A stretch of 64,000 bases of DNA from Diphasiastrum complanatum. Its lineage: Eukaryota; Streptophyta; Lycopodiopsida; Lycopodiales; Lycopodiaceae. Below are positions 22,519-34,757 of this stretch, in pieces. Below the pieces are notes generated by a model. It ran no database searches, was not told where the DNA came from, and saw only the letters and a list, made by a program, of their open reading frames with translations. The stretch covers positions 14,696,393 to 14,760,392 of the forward strand of contig CM055106.1 of assembly GCA_029204225.1 (NCBI GenBank), written 5' to 3'. How positions within the stretch are numbered: the stretch's first letter is position 1; every line of letters begins with the position of its first letter. The translations under genes were made by a program, and so were the position numbers.

Positions 22519-23131
22519 TGTAGCGCAGGCATCCCAAAGGGAGTCGGGAACCACGACTTAGCTTCCCAACCTTCAACTCTTGTCGTCCAAACTCACTTGA
22601 CATACAAGCAGCAAACTCGCCAACAACGATCAGACTTAACCAACTGGAAGTTCAAAAACCAACATTGAGATCCAACCTAGCGCCATGACAGATCGGGGGT
22701 CCCGATGTGGGCGACTTCCCTCCAAGCAAGCCGCCCAACATACATCAAACTTAACCAACTCGAAGCTTCGTTACAAACGAGTAACATAGCCATAAATAGA
22801 TAACTTCCACCCAAGCAAGTCATCCAACTCAGCCGACAGGTTAGAGCCCGTTTCCCAAGAGCTTAACCCATTCACGTTCATGCAAGGAACTCTCAGAACC
22901 ACAAGCCGCGATAGATATGAAGACAACCAGTTCCTGGACCAAATGGTCCCGACAGCACACCGCTGGCGCCACGGACCGAATGGTTCCGACGACATACCGC
23001 TAGCGTCCCGGGATACGACCCTCAACTATGTGCCAAATTAAAAAGTTTGAAGCGGCCTTACAACTGGCGCTTTTACCGAACACTGAAACCCAAAAGGTAA
23101 TCAGAGTCAGTTTGAGAAAAATCCCACATTA
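22519..23131 (-). repeat. LARD-family LTR, copy A (internally truncated)
   Basis: It starts in plus sense with TGTAGCGCAGGCATCCC and is collinear with copies at 25129 and 28951 up to gagaaaaatccca. It then jumps to internal sequence (ttgattaaaataactatg), so roughly 600 bp, including the other LTR end, is missing. Confidence 0.75.
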
Positions 23132-25128
23132 TTGATTAAAATAACTATGCATTTAAGCTACTTGGCACAGTACTCAATTTACTGGCCACTTTTTATTAAC
23201 ATTGAAGCTAGCACACCACAAGTCGGAGGCTCGGCTCCTTGTACTGAAAAATTACATAACTTGAAAATATATTTTTGTTTGGGAAAGCGTAAATTTGATA
23301 TCGCTTTCGTAAAACCCAAGAACCTTATTAATTGGTGACAGAGGCCTTTCTTTAAAATGTTCGCCCCTGTCGCTTCTGACTTTCGACTTTGGAACTCCTT
23401 TGAGCTCCTGATTTGTCCTTGATGCACTTTGTGTTGAGCTCCCTGAGCTCCAGATTTGTTTAGTTCCGCACAGGTATCAAGGCTCCCTGAGCCAAAGAAT
23501 TTATCGTTTGATTGCCCACTTTATGGTCCACTCCGTGCCTTGTTGCTTCTGCACCTTGATTTCTCTCCTTGTCCTAGCCTGATCTTGATACTTTTCCATC
23601 TTGGCTCTTTAAGGTAGGCAAAGATTGAGTACTCTACAATGCACCTTTCACTTAGCTTGAAGTAGCTCTTTGAATCAGCCCAAATGTAATCATTGACCTC
23701 GTGGAAAGCCAAAGGGTCGCACCAGATTGATCCAAATCCGAACTATCTCTTCGGGTTTCTTTGAAGCACCATGTCCGTCGCGCAAAACTTGACTTTCACA
23801 ATTCCATCACTGGTTAGTTGCCTCACAGTCAAAACAAGAAGTGTACATCGAGCTTGGCTTCAAGTAGCTCTCTTTGAATCAGACACATGCACCCAGAGTT
23901 TGCACTAGTCCGATCTCAACGCGAATTGTCCCTTAACGTCCGTTCGAAATACCAAGTCTCTCATGCAAGACTCAACTTTCACAGTTCCTTCGGTGATCAG
24001 CTGCATTATACGTAACACAAGCCAGCGTACTCATATGTTTCCTCATCATTGCTGGTCCAGAGAAAGCATATAACAAGCTTTCCTTTCCACAACAAAAACT
24101 TGTCAACTTATTAGGTCCAAAGTTCGCCAGTCTCCTCGTGTGAGTATGGCTAGGTCACCTCGAATTTGTCCCCATTTTGATCAACTTTCATTCAAAATTT
24201 GCCCCAAGAGAGAGGTGTGTGTGATAGTTCCCCTCCACTTATAAAATCAACTGATCGGACTTAGAGTAGAGTTCTTCGAACAAAAAGCCTTTCCAACACT
24301 TTGCTTCCCATCTGCTAGGATTATGGCTCGATCCAACTTGTTGCCAATCTCTAAAGAGGATCCTAGTCTTTCCCCTTTGAGGAAAAACCCAACTGATACT
24401 GGATATCACCCATGCTCAGTGAGTTTCAGTTCCGAAGGTGGCCGTCCCAAAATGAAGGCCAACTGCTCCATAGAAGATCTCCCCTGAAATTGCCCTTTCC
24501 AACTTTTTGACTTTCTGCTTGCGTTTGGTGGGCGTTGTCGCAAATGAAACTAACCCAAGAACCAGGCTAGCCATCCATCCTTTGCAAACATTGAGTCGTT
24601 TCGTTGTCGTTCACGTGCGAGTACTTGAACTGCAAATCCGCCCCACAGATTCTGTAGTCCTCTTTGTTTGATGGTATCAGCCTTCAAAAGAAAAGGTTCC
24701 TTCTCGAGCTATCAGCTCCTTGTATCACAAGCAATCATGCAAACCAGGCAAAGCACGAGTACTAAGACTCACCACGAATACATACAAGTAAGACACTCAC
24801 GCAGGTTTACTAACAAGTAACAAAGACAAGGTCCCCCTTTGAAATGGTCCTGCCAACGGACCTTTGCCTGGCCGCGCCCATACAAATCAATCACAGAATT
24901 AGCCCACATAGGACACCCCTCCAACCATCCGTGCTTTCACCATTAAACAGCACATTGCCTCAGTCACGCCCCACCACTTTTTGGTCGATAGCCCTTATAG
25001 TTAAACGATCGGCAAGGACAGATGAGACAATGTGCTGCCATTAGGTTGGTGTAAGCACGGTCTGTGCCTTGTGGGGTGATGGGTGACATATTCGCGATGG
25101 CCACCGTTCGTTTAACTATAAGGGCTAT
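23132..25128 (-). mobile_element. LARD-family internal region, copy A
   Basis: Collinear with the internal region at 26440-28560. It has no gag, protease, RT or integrase. The minus strand carries a decayed frame (24010-23179) described for copy B. Near 25018 the orientation flips: 25019-25128 is the reverse-oriented counterpart (compare 30302-30416). This creates a hairpin whose stem words are gatagcccttatagttaaac (24988) and gtttaactataagggctat (25110). Confidence 0.65.
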
Positions 25129-26371
25129 TGTAGCGCAGGCATCCCAAAGGGAGCCGGGAACCACGACTTAGCTTCCCAGCCTTCAACTCTTGCCATTCAA
25201 ACCCACTTGACATACAAGCAGCCAACTTGCCAACAACGATCAGACTTAACCAACTTGAAGATCCGAAAACCAACATTAAGATCCAACCTGGCGCCATGCC
25301 AGATCGGGGGTCCCGATGTGGGTGACTTCCCTCCAAGCAAGCCGTCCGACATACATCAAACTTAACCAACTTGAAGCTTCGTTACAAACGAGTAACATCC
25401 ATTCCAAGCAAGCGGTCTGACTTACATCAGACTTAACCAACTGAAAGCTTCGTCACGAGCGCTGGAAGCCAACCTGGCGCCACGCCAGACTGGACAGCCA
25501 TAAACAGGTAACGTCCACCCAAGCAAGCCATCCAACTCAGCCGACAGGTTAGAGCCTGTTCCCCAAGAGCTTAACCCATTCACGTTCATGCAAGGAACAC
25601 TCAGAACCACAAGCCGCGACAGATATGGAAACAACCAGTTCCTGGACCAAATGGTCCTGACAGCATACCGCTGGCGCCACGGACCGAATGGTCCCGACGG
25701 CATACCGCTGGCGTCCCGGGATACGACCCTCAGCTATGTGCCAAGTTAAAAATTTGGAAGCGGCCTTACAACTGGCACTTTTACCGAACACTGAAACCCA
25801 GAAGGTAATCAGAGTCAGTTTGAGAAAAATCCCAGTTATTGATAAATCTGAGAAGGTTACATTTCAAGTGTGTGACCGACCCTAGTCTCCGGGGCGCTAA
25901 CATGCCAAGGCGAGAGTCATGACAACATTCGAACAAGGGAGGCTGAGACTTGGTTGGAACTCGCCCTCAGTCACAACCCGCACTCCCCTATAGTATTGGT
26001 GTGATTCGGCACCCCCCTCATACCAAGCACTCTACCCAAGCTGGTAAAGCACGTTTTTTCTCTCTCTAGGATTTTCTCTTTCTAGAAAGTCATTTTCTCT
26101 CTCTAGATTTTATTGATCCCCAGGTTTCCTTTAATCATGCCTAGATCGTGTGAGGTGATTGCACATCGATCTGAGCTCTCTGGACTCCGCTAGAACCGAT
26201 CAAAGATTTTCAGCCATAGGAACTTGGCGCCGACTGGATTCTGGTCACAGTGGCGCCAGGAACAGCGCCGGCGTCGTTGGCGCCCGGAGCAGCAGGGGCG
26301 CTGCTGGCGCCGGGGACATAGCTGGCGCCGATGGTGCCAGAAGTAAACCTTGTAAAGGTAGCTTTACAACA
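25129..26371 (-). repeat. LARD-family LTR, copy B (complete)
   Basis: A 1243-bp LTR running TGTAGCGCAGG...TTTACAACA in plus sense; in element sense it starts TGTTGTAAAGCTACC and ends CCTGCGCTACA. On the minus strand it is preceded by the purine-rich aaaggtggggtgga, a good polypurine tract, so this is the 3' LTR. It contains eight TGGCGCC words, five of them within 26225-26335. The polypyrimidine-rich 'ctctctctag' block near 26060-26110 is also shared by all copies. Confidence 0.8.
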
Positions 26372-28950
26372 TCCACCCCACCTTTATAAAATCTGATGTT
26401 CTCATCAGATGTCAGATTAAAATAAAGGTGTCTCCCAATTAAAATAACTATACATTTAAGCTACTTGGCACAATACTCAATTTACTGGCCACTTTTTATT
26501 AACATAGAAGCTGGCACACCACAAGTCGGAGGCTCAGCTCTTTGTACTGAAAGATTACATAACTTGAAAATATATCTTTGTCTGGGAAAAGCGTAGATTT
26601 GATATCGCTTTCGTAAAACCCAAAAACCTTATTAACTAGTGACAAAGGCCTTTCTTTGAAAAGTTCGCCCCTGTCGCTTCTGACTTTCGACTTTGGAACT
26701 CCTTTGAGCTCCTGATTTGTCCTTGATGCACTTTGTGTTGAGCTCCTTGAGCTCCAGATTTGTTCAGTTCCGCATAGGTATCAAGGCTCCTTGAGCCAAA
26801 GGATTTATCGTTTGATTGCTTTATGGTCCACTCTATGCCTTGTTGCTTCTGCACCTTGATTTCTCTACTTGTCCCAGTCTGATCTTGATACTTTTCCATA
26901 TTGGCTCTTTAAGGTAGGCAAAGATTGAGTACTCCGCAATGCACCTCTCACTTAGCTTGAAGTAGCTCTTTGAATCAGCCCAAATGTAACCATTGACCTC
27001 GTGGAAAGCCAAAGGGTCGCACCAGTTTGATCCGCATCCGAACTATCTCTTCGCGTTTGTTTGAAGCACCATGTCCGTCGCGCAAAACTTGACTTTCGCA
27101 ATTCCATCACTGGTCAGTTGCCTCACAGTCAAAACAAGAAGTGTACATCGACCTTGGCTTCAAGTAGTTCTCTTTGAATCGAACACATGCACCCAGAGTT
27201 TGCACTAGTCCGATCTCAACGCGAACTGTCCCTTAGCGTCCGTTCGAAATACCAAGTCTCTCATGCAAGACTCAACTTTCAGAGTTCCTTCATTGATCAG
27301 CTGTCTTACACATAACACAAACCAGCGTACTCGTATGTTTTCTTATCATTGCTGGTCCAGAGAAAGCCTATAACAAACTTTCCTTTCCACAACAAAAACT
27401 TGTCAACTTATTAGGTCCAAAGATCGCCAGTCTCCTCGTGTGAGTATGGCTAAGTCACCTTGAATTTGCCCCCATTTGATCAACTTTCATTCAAAATTTG
27501 CCCCAAGAGAGAGGTGTGTGTGATAGTTCCCCTCCACTTATAAAATCAGCTGATCGGGCTTAGAGTAGAGTTCTTCGGACAAAAAGCCTTTCCAACACTT
27601 TGTTTCCCATCTACTAGGATTATGGCTCGATCCAACTTGTTGCCAATCTCTGAAGAGGATCCTAGTCTTTCCCCTTTGAGGAAAAACCCAACTGATACTG
27701 GATATCACCCATGCTCAGTGAGTTTCAGTTCCGAAGGTGGCCGTCCCAAAATGAAGACCAACTGCTCCATAGAAGATCTCCCCTGAAATTGCCCTTTCCA
27801 ACTTTTGACTTCCTGCTTGCGTCTGGTGGGCGTTGTCGCAACCAACCCAAGAAACAGGCTAGCCATCCATCCTTTGCAAACATTGAGTCGTTTCGTTGTC
27901 GTTCACGTGCGAGTACTTGAACTGCAAATCTGCCCCACAGATTCTGGATATCACCCATGCTCAGTGAGTTTTAGTTCCGAAGGTGGCCGTCCCAAAATGA
28001 AGGCCAACTGCTCCACAGAAGATCTCCCCTGAAATTGCCCTTTCTAACTTTTGACTTCCGGCTTGCGTCTGGTGGGCGTTGTCGCAGATGAAACTAACCC
28101 AAGAAACAGGCTAGTCATCCATCCTTTGCAAACATTGAGTCGTTTCGTTGCCGTTCACGTGCGAGTACTTGAACTGCAAATCCGCCCCACAGATTATGTA
28201 GTCCTCTTTGTTTGATGGTATCAGCCTTCAAAAGAAAAGGTTCCTTCTCGAGCTATCAGCTCCTTGTATCACAAGCAATCATGCAAACCAGGCAAAGCAC
28301 GAGTACTAAGACTCACCACGAATACATACAAGTAAGACTCTCAGGCAGGTTTACTAACAAGTAACAAAGACAAGGTACCCCTTTGAGATGGTCCTGCCAA
28401 CGGACCTTTGCCTGGTCGCGCCCATACAAATCGATCACGGAATCAGCCCACATAGGACACCCTTCCAACTATCTGTGCTTTTACCATTAAGAAGCACATT
28501 GCCTCAGTCACACCCCACCACTTTTTGGTCGATAGCCCTTATAGCTAAACGATCGGCAGCTATCCCGCACCGGCAACTAAGCACTCGTGCTTTACACCCG
28601 AATTCGAGCAGCATCTCTGTATCAATGGTTAACCCGTACAGTTCGAATATGTCGCCCCGCACCCCACAAGGTACAGACCGTGCTTTCAGCTCCCTAGGCA
28701 GCACTTTGCCTCATCCGTCCTACGTGCAAATAGCGCCAGGCCCGAACTGCGAGAACTGACCGTGCTTACACCTCAAGGGCAACACCTTGACTCATCAAGT
28801 CCCCCGTTCTGCCGACCACCCCGACCGTGGACGCACCCGTGCTTACACTGTGGGTAGCACCTTGCACAACAGTTGTCTTGATGAACCCCAAACCGTGGCC
28901 ATTTCCGTGAGATCCGCATAGCTTACCAACCAGTCGACTCTGATACCACA
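26372..28950 (-). mobile_element. LARD-family internal region, copy B (non-coding element)
   Basis: About 2.6 kb between two LTRs, with the PBS at 28936-28948 (minus strand TGGTATCAGAGTC) and the polypurine tract at 26372-26385. No retroviral domain is visible, hence a LARD-like non-autonomous element. A decayed minus frame (about 27300-26470) holds two similar modules. Their shared words are EGTVKVESCMRDLVF in the first and DGIVKVKFCATDMVL in the second; the second is followed by WADSKSYFKLSERC. A tandem duplication of about 250 bp covers 27699-28195. Confidence 0.75.
28936..28948 (-). other. primer-binding site (initiator-Met tRNA type)
   Basis: The minus strand reads TGGTATCAGAGTC two bases after the LTR end ...GCGCTACA. 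This gives the orientation of the LARD-family element as minus. Confidence 0.75.
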
Positions 28951-30182
28951 TGTAGCGCAGGCATCCCAAAGGGAGCCGGGAATCACGACTTAGATTCCCA
29001 GCCTTCAACTCTTGCCATCCAAACCCACTTGACATACAAGTAGCCAACTCGCCAACAACGATCAGACTTAACCAGCTTGAAGATCCGAAAACCAACATTG
29101 AGATCCAACCTGGTCCCATGCCAGATCGGGGGTCCCGATGTGGGTGACTTCCCTCCAAGCAAGCCGCCCGACATACATCAAACTTAACCAACTCAAAGCT
29201 TCGTTACAAACGAGTAACATCCATTCCAAGCAAGCGATCTGACTTACATCAGACTTAACCAACTGAAAGCTTCATCACGAGCGCTGGAAGCCAATCTGGC
29301 GCACGCCAGACTGGACAGCCATAAACAGGTAACGTCCACCCAAGCAAGCCATCCAACTCAGCCGACAGGTTAGAGCCCGTTCCCAAAGAGCTTAACCCAT
29401 TCACGTTCATGCAAGGAACACTCAGAACCACATGCCGCGACAGATATGGAAACAACTAGTTCCTGGACCAAATGGTCCCGACAGCATACCGCTCGCGCCA
29501 CGGACCGAATGGTCCCGACGGCATACCGCTGGCGTCCCGGGATACGACCCTCAACTATGTGCCAAGTTAAAAATTTGGAAGCGGCCTTACAACTAGCGCT
29601 TTTACCGAATACTGAAACCCAGAAGGTAATCAGAGTCAGTTTGAGAAAAATCCCACTTTATTGATAAATCTGAGAAGGTTACATTTCAAGTGTGTGACCG
29701 ATCCTAGTCTCCGGGGCGCTAGCATGCCAAGGCGAGAGCCATGACAACATTCCAGCAAGGGAGGTTGAGACTTGGTTGGAGCTCGCCCTCAATCGCAACC
29801 CGCACTCCCCTATAGTATTGGTGTGATTCGGCACCCCCCCTCATACCAAGCACTCTACCCAAGCTGGTAAAGCACATTTTTTCTCTCTCTAAGATTTTCT
29901 CTTTCTAGAAAGTCATTTTCTTTCTCTAGATTTTATTGATCCCCAGGCTTCCTTTAATCATGCCTAGATCGTGTGAGGTGATTGCACATCGATCTGGGCT
30001 CTCTGGACTCCGCTAGAACCGATCAAAGATTTTCAGCCATAGGAACTTGGCGCCAGCTGGATTCTGGTCACAGTGGCGCCGGGAGCGACGCCGATGCCAG
30101 CAGCAGGGGCGCTGCTGGCGCCGGGGACATAGCTGGCGCCGATGACGTCGGAAGTAAACCTTGTAAAGGTAGCTTTACAACA
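28951..30182 (-). repeat. LARD-family LTR, copy C (complete)
   Basis: A 1232-bp LTR, nearly identical to copy B over its full length, with both ends intact (TGTAGCGCAGG ... TTTACAACA). It is the 5' LTR of copy B's element. At 30183 the sequence turns into the same family in reverse orientation. Confidence 0.8.
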
Positions 30183-33100
30183 CACGGGTGCGTCCACGGT
30201 CGGGGTGGTTGGCAGAACGGGTGCTTGATGAGTCAAGGTGCTGCCCTTGAGGTGTAAGCATGGTCAATTTCCGCGGTTCGGGCCTAGCACTGTCTGTACG
30301 TAGGACAGATGAGGCAATGTGCTGCCATTAGGTTGGTGTAAGCACACTCTGTGCCTTGTGGAGTGCGGGGTGACATATTCGTAATAGCCACCGTTCGTTT
30401 AGTTATAAGGGCTATCGACCAAATTTGGTGGGGGCGTTACTGAGGCAATGTGCTGCCTAACGTTGAAAGCACGGGTGTGTCCACGATTGGGGTGGTATGC
30501 TGCCGATCGTTTAGCTATAAGGGCTATCGACTAGATTTGGTGGGGGCATTACTGAGGCAATGTGCTGCCTTAACGGTGAAAGCACGGGTGCGTCCATGGG
30601 GGTGGTATATTCAAGGATAGCTGCCGTTCGTTTAGCTATAACGGCTATCGACCAAAAAGTGGTGGGGCGTGACTGAGGCAATGTGCTGCTTAATGGTGAA
30701 AACACGGATAGTTGAAGGGGTGTTCTTTGTGGGGTGATTCTATGATCGATCTGTATGGGCGCAGCCAGGCAAAGGTCCTTTGGCAGGACTATCTCAAAGG
30801 GGGACCTTGTCTTTGTTACTTGTTAGTAAACCTGCCTGAGTGTCTTGCTTGCATGTATTCGTGGTGAGTCTTAGTACTTGTGCTTTGTCTGGTTTGCATG
30901 ATTGCTTGTGATACAAGGAGTTGATGGCTCGAGAAGGAACCTTTCTTTTGAAGGCTGACACCATTAAACAAAGACGACTACAGAATATGGGGGCGGATTC
31001 ACAGTTCAAGTACTTGCACGTGAACGGCAACAAAACGACTCGATGTTTGCAAAGGATGGATGACTAGCCTGTTTCTTGGGTTAGTTTCATTTGCGACGAT
31101 GCCCACCAAACGCAAGCACGAAGTCAAAAGTTGGAAAGAGCAATGGGAGATCTTTTATGGAGCAGTTGGTCTTCATTTGGGATGTCTACCTTCGGAACTG
31201 AAACTCACTCAGCATGGGTGATATCCAGAATCAGTTGGGTTTTTCTTCAAAGGGAAAAAAGACTAGGATCCTCTTCAGAGATTGGCAACAAGTTGGATCA
31301 AGCCATAATCCTAGCAGATGGGAAGCAAAGTGTTGGAAAGGCTTTTTGTCTGAGAACTCTACTCTAAGTTCGATCAACTGTTTTTATAAGTGGAGGGGAA
31401 CTATCACGCACACCACTCTCTTAGGGCAAATTTTGAATGAAAGTTGATCAAAACGGGGGCAAATTCAAGGTGACCTAACCATACTCACACGAGGAGACTG
31501 GCGATCTTTGAACCTAATAAGTTGACAAGTCCTTGTTGTGGAAGGGATAGCTTGTTATAGGCTTTCTCTAGACCAACAATGATGAGGAGACATAATGAGT
31601 ACGCTGACTTGTGTTATGTGTAAGACAGCTGATCAATGAAAGATCTGTACTTGTATGTATTCGTGGTGAGTCTTAGTACTCGTGCTTTGTCTGGTTTGCA
31701 TGATTGCTTGTGATTCAAGGAGCTGATGGCTCGAGAAGGAACCTTTTCTTTTGAAGGCTGATACCATCAAACAAAGAGGACTACAGAATCTGTGGAGCGG
31801 ATTTGCAGTTCAAGTACTCGCACGTGAACGGCAACGAAACGACTCAATGTTTGCAAAGGATGGATGACTAGCCTGTTTCTTGGGTTAGTTTAATTTGCGA
31901 CAACGCCCACCAGACGCAAGCCGGAAGTCAAAATTTGGAAAGGGCAATTTCAGGGGAGATATTCTGTGGAGCAATTGGTCTTCATTTTGGGACGGCCACC
32001 TTCGGAACTAAAACTCACTAAGCATGGGTGATATTCAGAATCAGTTGGATTTTTCCTCAAAGGGGAAAGACTAGGATCCACTTCAGAGATTGGCAACAAG
32101 TTGGATCGAGCCATAACCCTAGTAGATGAGAAGCAAAGTGTTGGAAAGGCTCTTTGTCCGAAGAACTCTACTCTAAGTCCGATCAACTGATTTTATAAGT
32201 GGAGGGGAACTATCACACACACCTCTCTCTTGGGGAAAATTTTGAATGAAAGTTGATCAAAATGGGGGAAAATCCAAGGTGACCTAGCCATACTCACACG
32301 AGGAGACTGGCGAATTTTGGACCTAATAAGTTGACAAGTTTTTGTTGTGGAAAGGAAAGTTTGTTATAGGCTTTCTCTGGACCAGCAATGACGAGGAAAC
32401 ATATGAGTACGCTTGCTTGTGTTACGTGTAAGGCAGCTGATCAATGAAGGAACTGTGAAAGTTGAGTCTTGCATGAGAGACTTGGTATTTCGAACGGACG
32501 CTAAGGGACAATTCGCGTTGAGATCGGACTAGTGCAAACTCTGGGTGCATGTGTCTAATTCAAAGAGAGCTACTTGAAGCCAAGCTCGATGTACACTTCT
32601 TGTTTTGGCTGTGGGACAACTGACCAGTGATGGAATTGTGAAAGTCAAGTTTTGCGCGACGGACATGGTGCTTTAAACAAACGCGAAGAGATAGTTTGGA
32701 TGTGGATCAAACTGGTGCGACCCTTTGGCTTTCCACGAGGTCAATGGTTACATTTGGGCTGATTCAAAGAGCTACTTCAAGCTAAGTGAGAGGTGCATTG
32801 CGGAGTACTCAATCTTTGCCTACCTTAAAGAGCCAAGATGGAAAAGTATCAAGATCAGGCTGGGACAAGGAGAGAAATCAAGGTGCATAAGCTACAAGGC
32901 ACAGAGTGGACCATAAAGTGGGCAATCAAACGATAAATCCTTTGGCTCAGGGAGCCTTGATACCTATGCGGAACTGAACAAATCTGGAGCTCAGGGAGCT
33001 CAACACAAAGTGCATCAAGGACAAATCAAGAGCTCAAAGGAGTTCCAAAGTCGAAAGTCAGAAGCGACAGGGGCGAACATTTAAAAGAAAGGTCTCTGTC

Positions 33101-33365
33101 ACCAGTTAATAAGGTTCTTGGGTTTTACGAAAGCGATATCAAATCTACGCTTTTCCCAAACAAAGATATATTTTCAAGTTATGTAATTTTTCAGTACAAA
33201 GAGCCGAGCCTCCGATTTGTGGTGTGCCAGCTTCAATGTTAATAAAAAGTGGCCAGTAAATTGAGTACTGTGCCAAGTAGCTTAAATGCATAGTTTAATT
33301 GGCAGACACCTTTACTTTAATCTGACATCTGATGAGGACATCAGATTTTATAAAGGTGGGGTGGA
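30183..33365 (+). mobile_element. LARD-family internal region, copy D (inverted)
   Basis: Reverse complement of the internal region of copy B (for example 30741-30830 pairs with 28440-28340). It contains three tandem units of about 115 bp (30390-30715) built on gtttagctataagggctatcgac and gaggcaatgtgctgc. It also contains an 800-bp tandem duplication (30854-31655 and 31656-32457). The two-module frame is better kept here on the plus strand (about 32430-32916). No retroviral domain. Confidence 0.75.
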
Positions 33366-34554
33366 TGTTGTAAAGCTACCTTTACAAGCTTTACTTCCGG
33401 CGCCATCGGCACCAGCTATGTCCCCGGCGCCAGTAGCGCCCCTGCTGCTCCCGGCGCCACTGTGACCAGAATCCAGCCGCCGCCAAGTTCCTATGGCTGA
33501 AAATCTTTGATCGGTTCTGGCGGAGTCCAGAGAGCTCATATCGATGTGCAATCACCTCACACGATCTAGGCATGATTAAAGGAAGCCTGGGGATCATTAA
33601 AAGCTAGAGAGAGAAAATGACTTTCTAGAAAGATAAAATTCTAGAGAGAGAAAAAACGTGCTTTACCAGCTTGGGTAGAGTGCTTGGTATGAGGGGGGGG
33701 GGGGCGGGGTGCCGAATCACACCAATACTATAGGGGAGTGCGAGTTGCGACTGAGGGCGAGCTCCAACCAAGTCTCAACCTCCCTTGTTGGAATGTTGTC
33801 ATGGCTCTCGCCTTGGCATGCTAGCGCCCCGAAGACTAGGGTCGGTCACACATTGAAATGTAACTTTCTCAGATTTATCAATAAAGTGGGATTTTTCTCA
33901 AATTGACTCTGATTACCTTCTGGGTTTCAGTGTTCGGTAAAAGCGCTAGTTGTAAGGCCGCTTCAAAATTTTTAAGTTGGCACATAGCTGAGGGTCGTAT
34001 CCCAGGACGCCAGTGGTATGCCGTCGGGACCATTCGGTCCGTGGCGCCAGCGGTATGCTGTCGGGACCATTTGGTCCAGGAACTGGTTGTCTCCATATCT
34101 GTCGCGGCTTGTGGTTTTGAGTGTTCCTTGCATGAACATGAATGGGTTAAGCTCTTTGGGAACGGGCTCTAACCTGTCGGCTGAGTTGGATGGCTTGCTT
34201 GGGTGGACGTTACCTGTTTATGGCTGTCCAGTCTGGCGTGGCTCCAGGTTGGCTTCCAGCGCTCGTGACGAAGCTTTCAGTTGGTTAAGTCTGATGTAAG
34301 TCAGACCGCTTGCTTGGAATGGATGTTACTCGTCTGTAACGAAGCTTCGAGTTGGTCAAGTTTGATGTATGTCGGGCGGCTTGCTTGGAGGGAAGTCACC
34401 CACATCGGGACCTCCCGATTTGGCATGGCGCCAGGTTGGATCTCAATGTTGGTTTTCGGAACTTCAAGTTGGTTAAGTCTGATTGTTGTTGGCGAGTTGA
34501 AGGCTGGGAAGCTAAGTCGTGGTTCCTGGCTCCCTTTGGGATGCCTGCGCTACA
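33366..34554 (+). repeat. LARD-family LTR, copy D (inverted)
   Basis: Runs TGTTGTAAAGCTACC...TGCCTGCGCTACA in plus sense, about 1.19 kb, preceded by the purine tract taaaggtggggtgga. It carries a run of about 11 G near 33692-33704 and the same ggcgcc words as copies B and C. Confidence 0.8.
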
Positions 34555-34757
34555 GTAGCACCTTGCACAACAGTTGTCCTGATGAATCCCAAACAATGGC
34601 CATCCCCGTGAGATCCACATAGTTGACCGACCAGTCGGCTATGATACCACATCTAGCGCATGCATCCCAAAGGGAGCAGAGAATCACGATTTAGGTTACC
34701 AACCTTCAACTCTTGCCGTCCAAACCCACTTGACATACAAGCAGCAAACTCGCCAAC
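34555..34757 (-). repeat. LARD-family leader, PBS and LTR stub
   Basis: Directly after the plus-oriented LTR D comes about 97 bp of leader in minus orientation (tagcaccttgcacaacagtt), a PBS complement (ctatgatacca near 34640) and about 105 bp of LTR start from 34652. The family therefore switches orientation once more at 34555. Confidence 0.7.
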
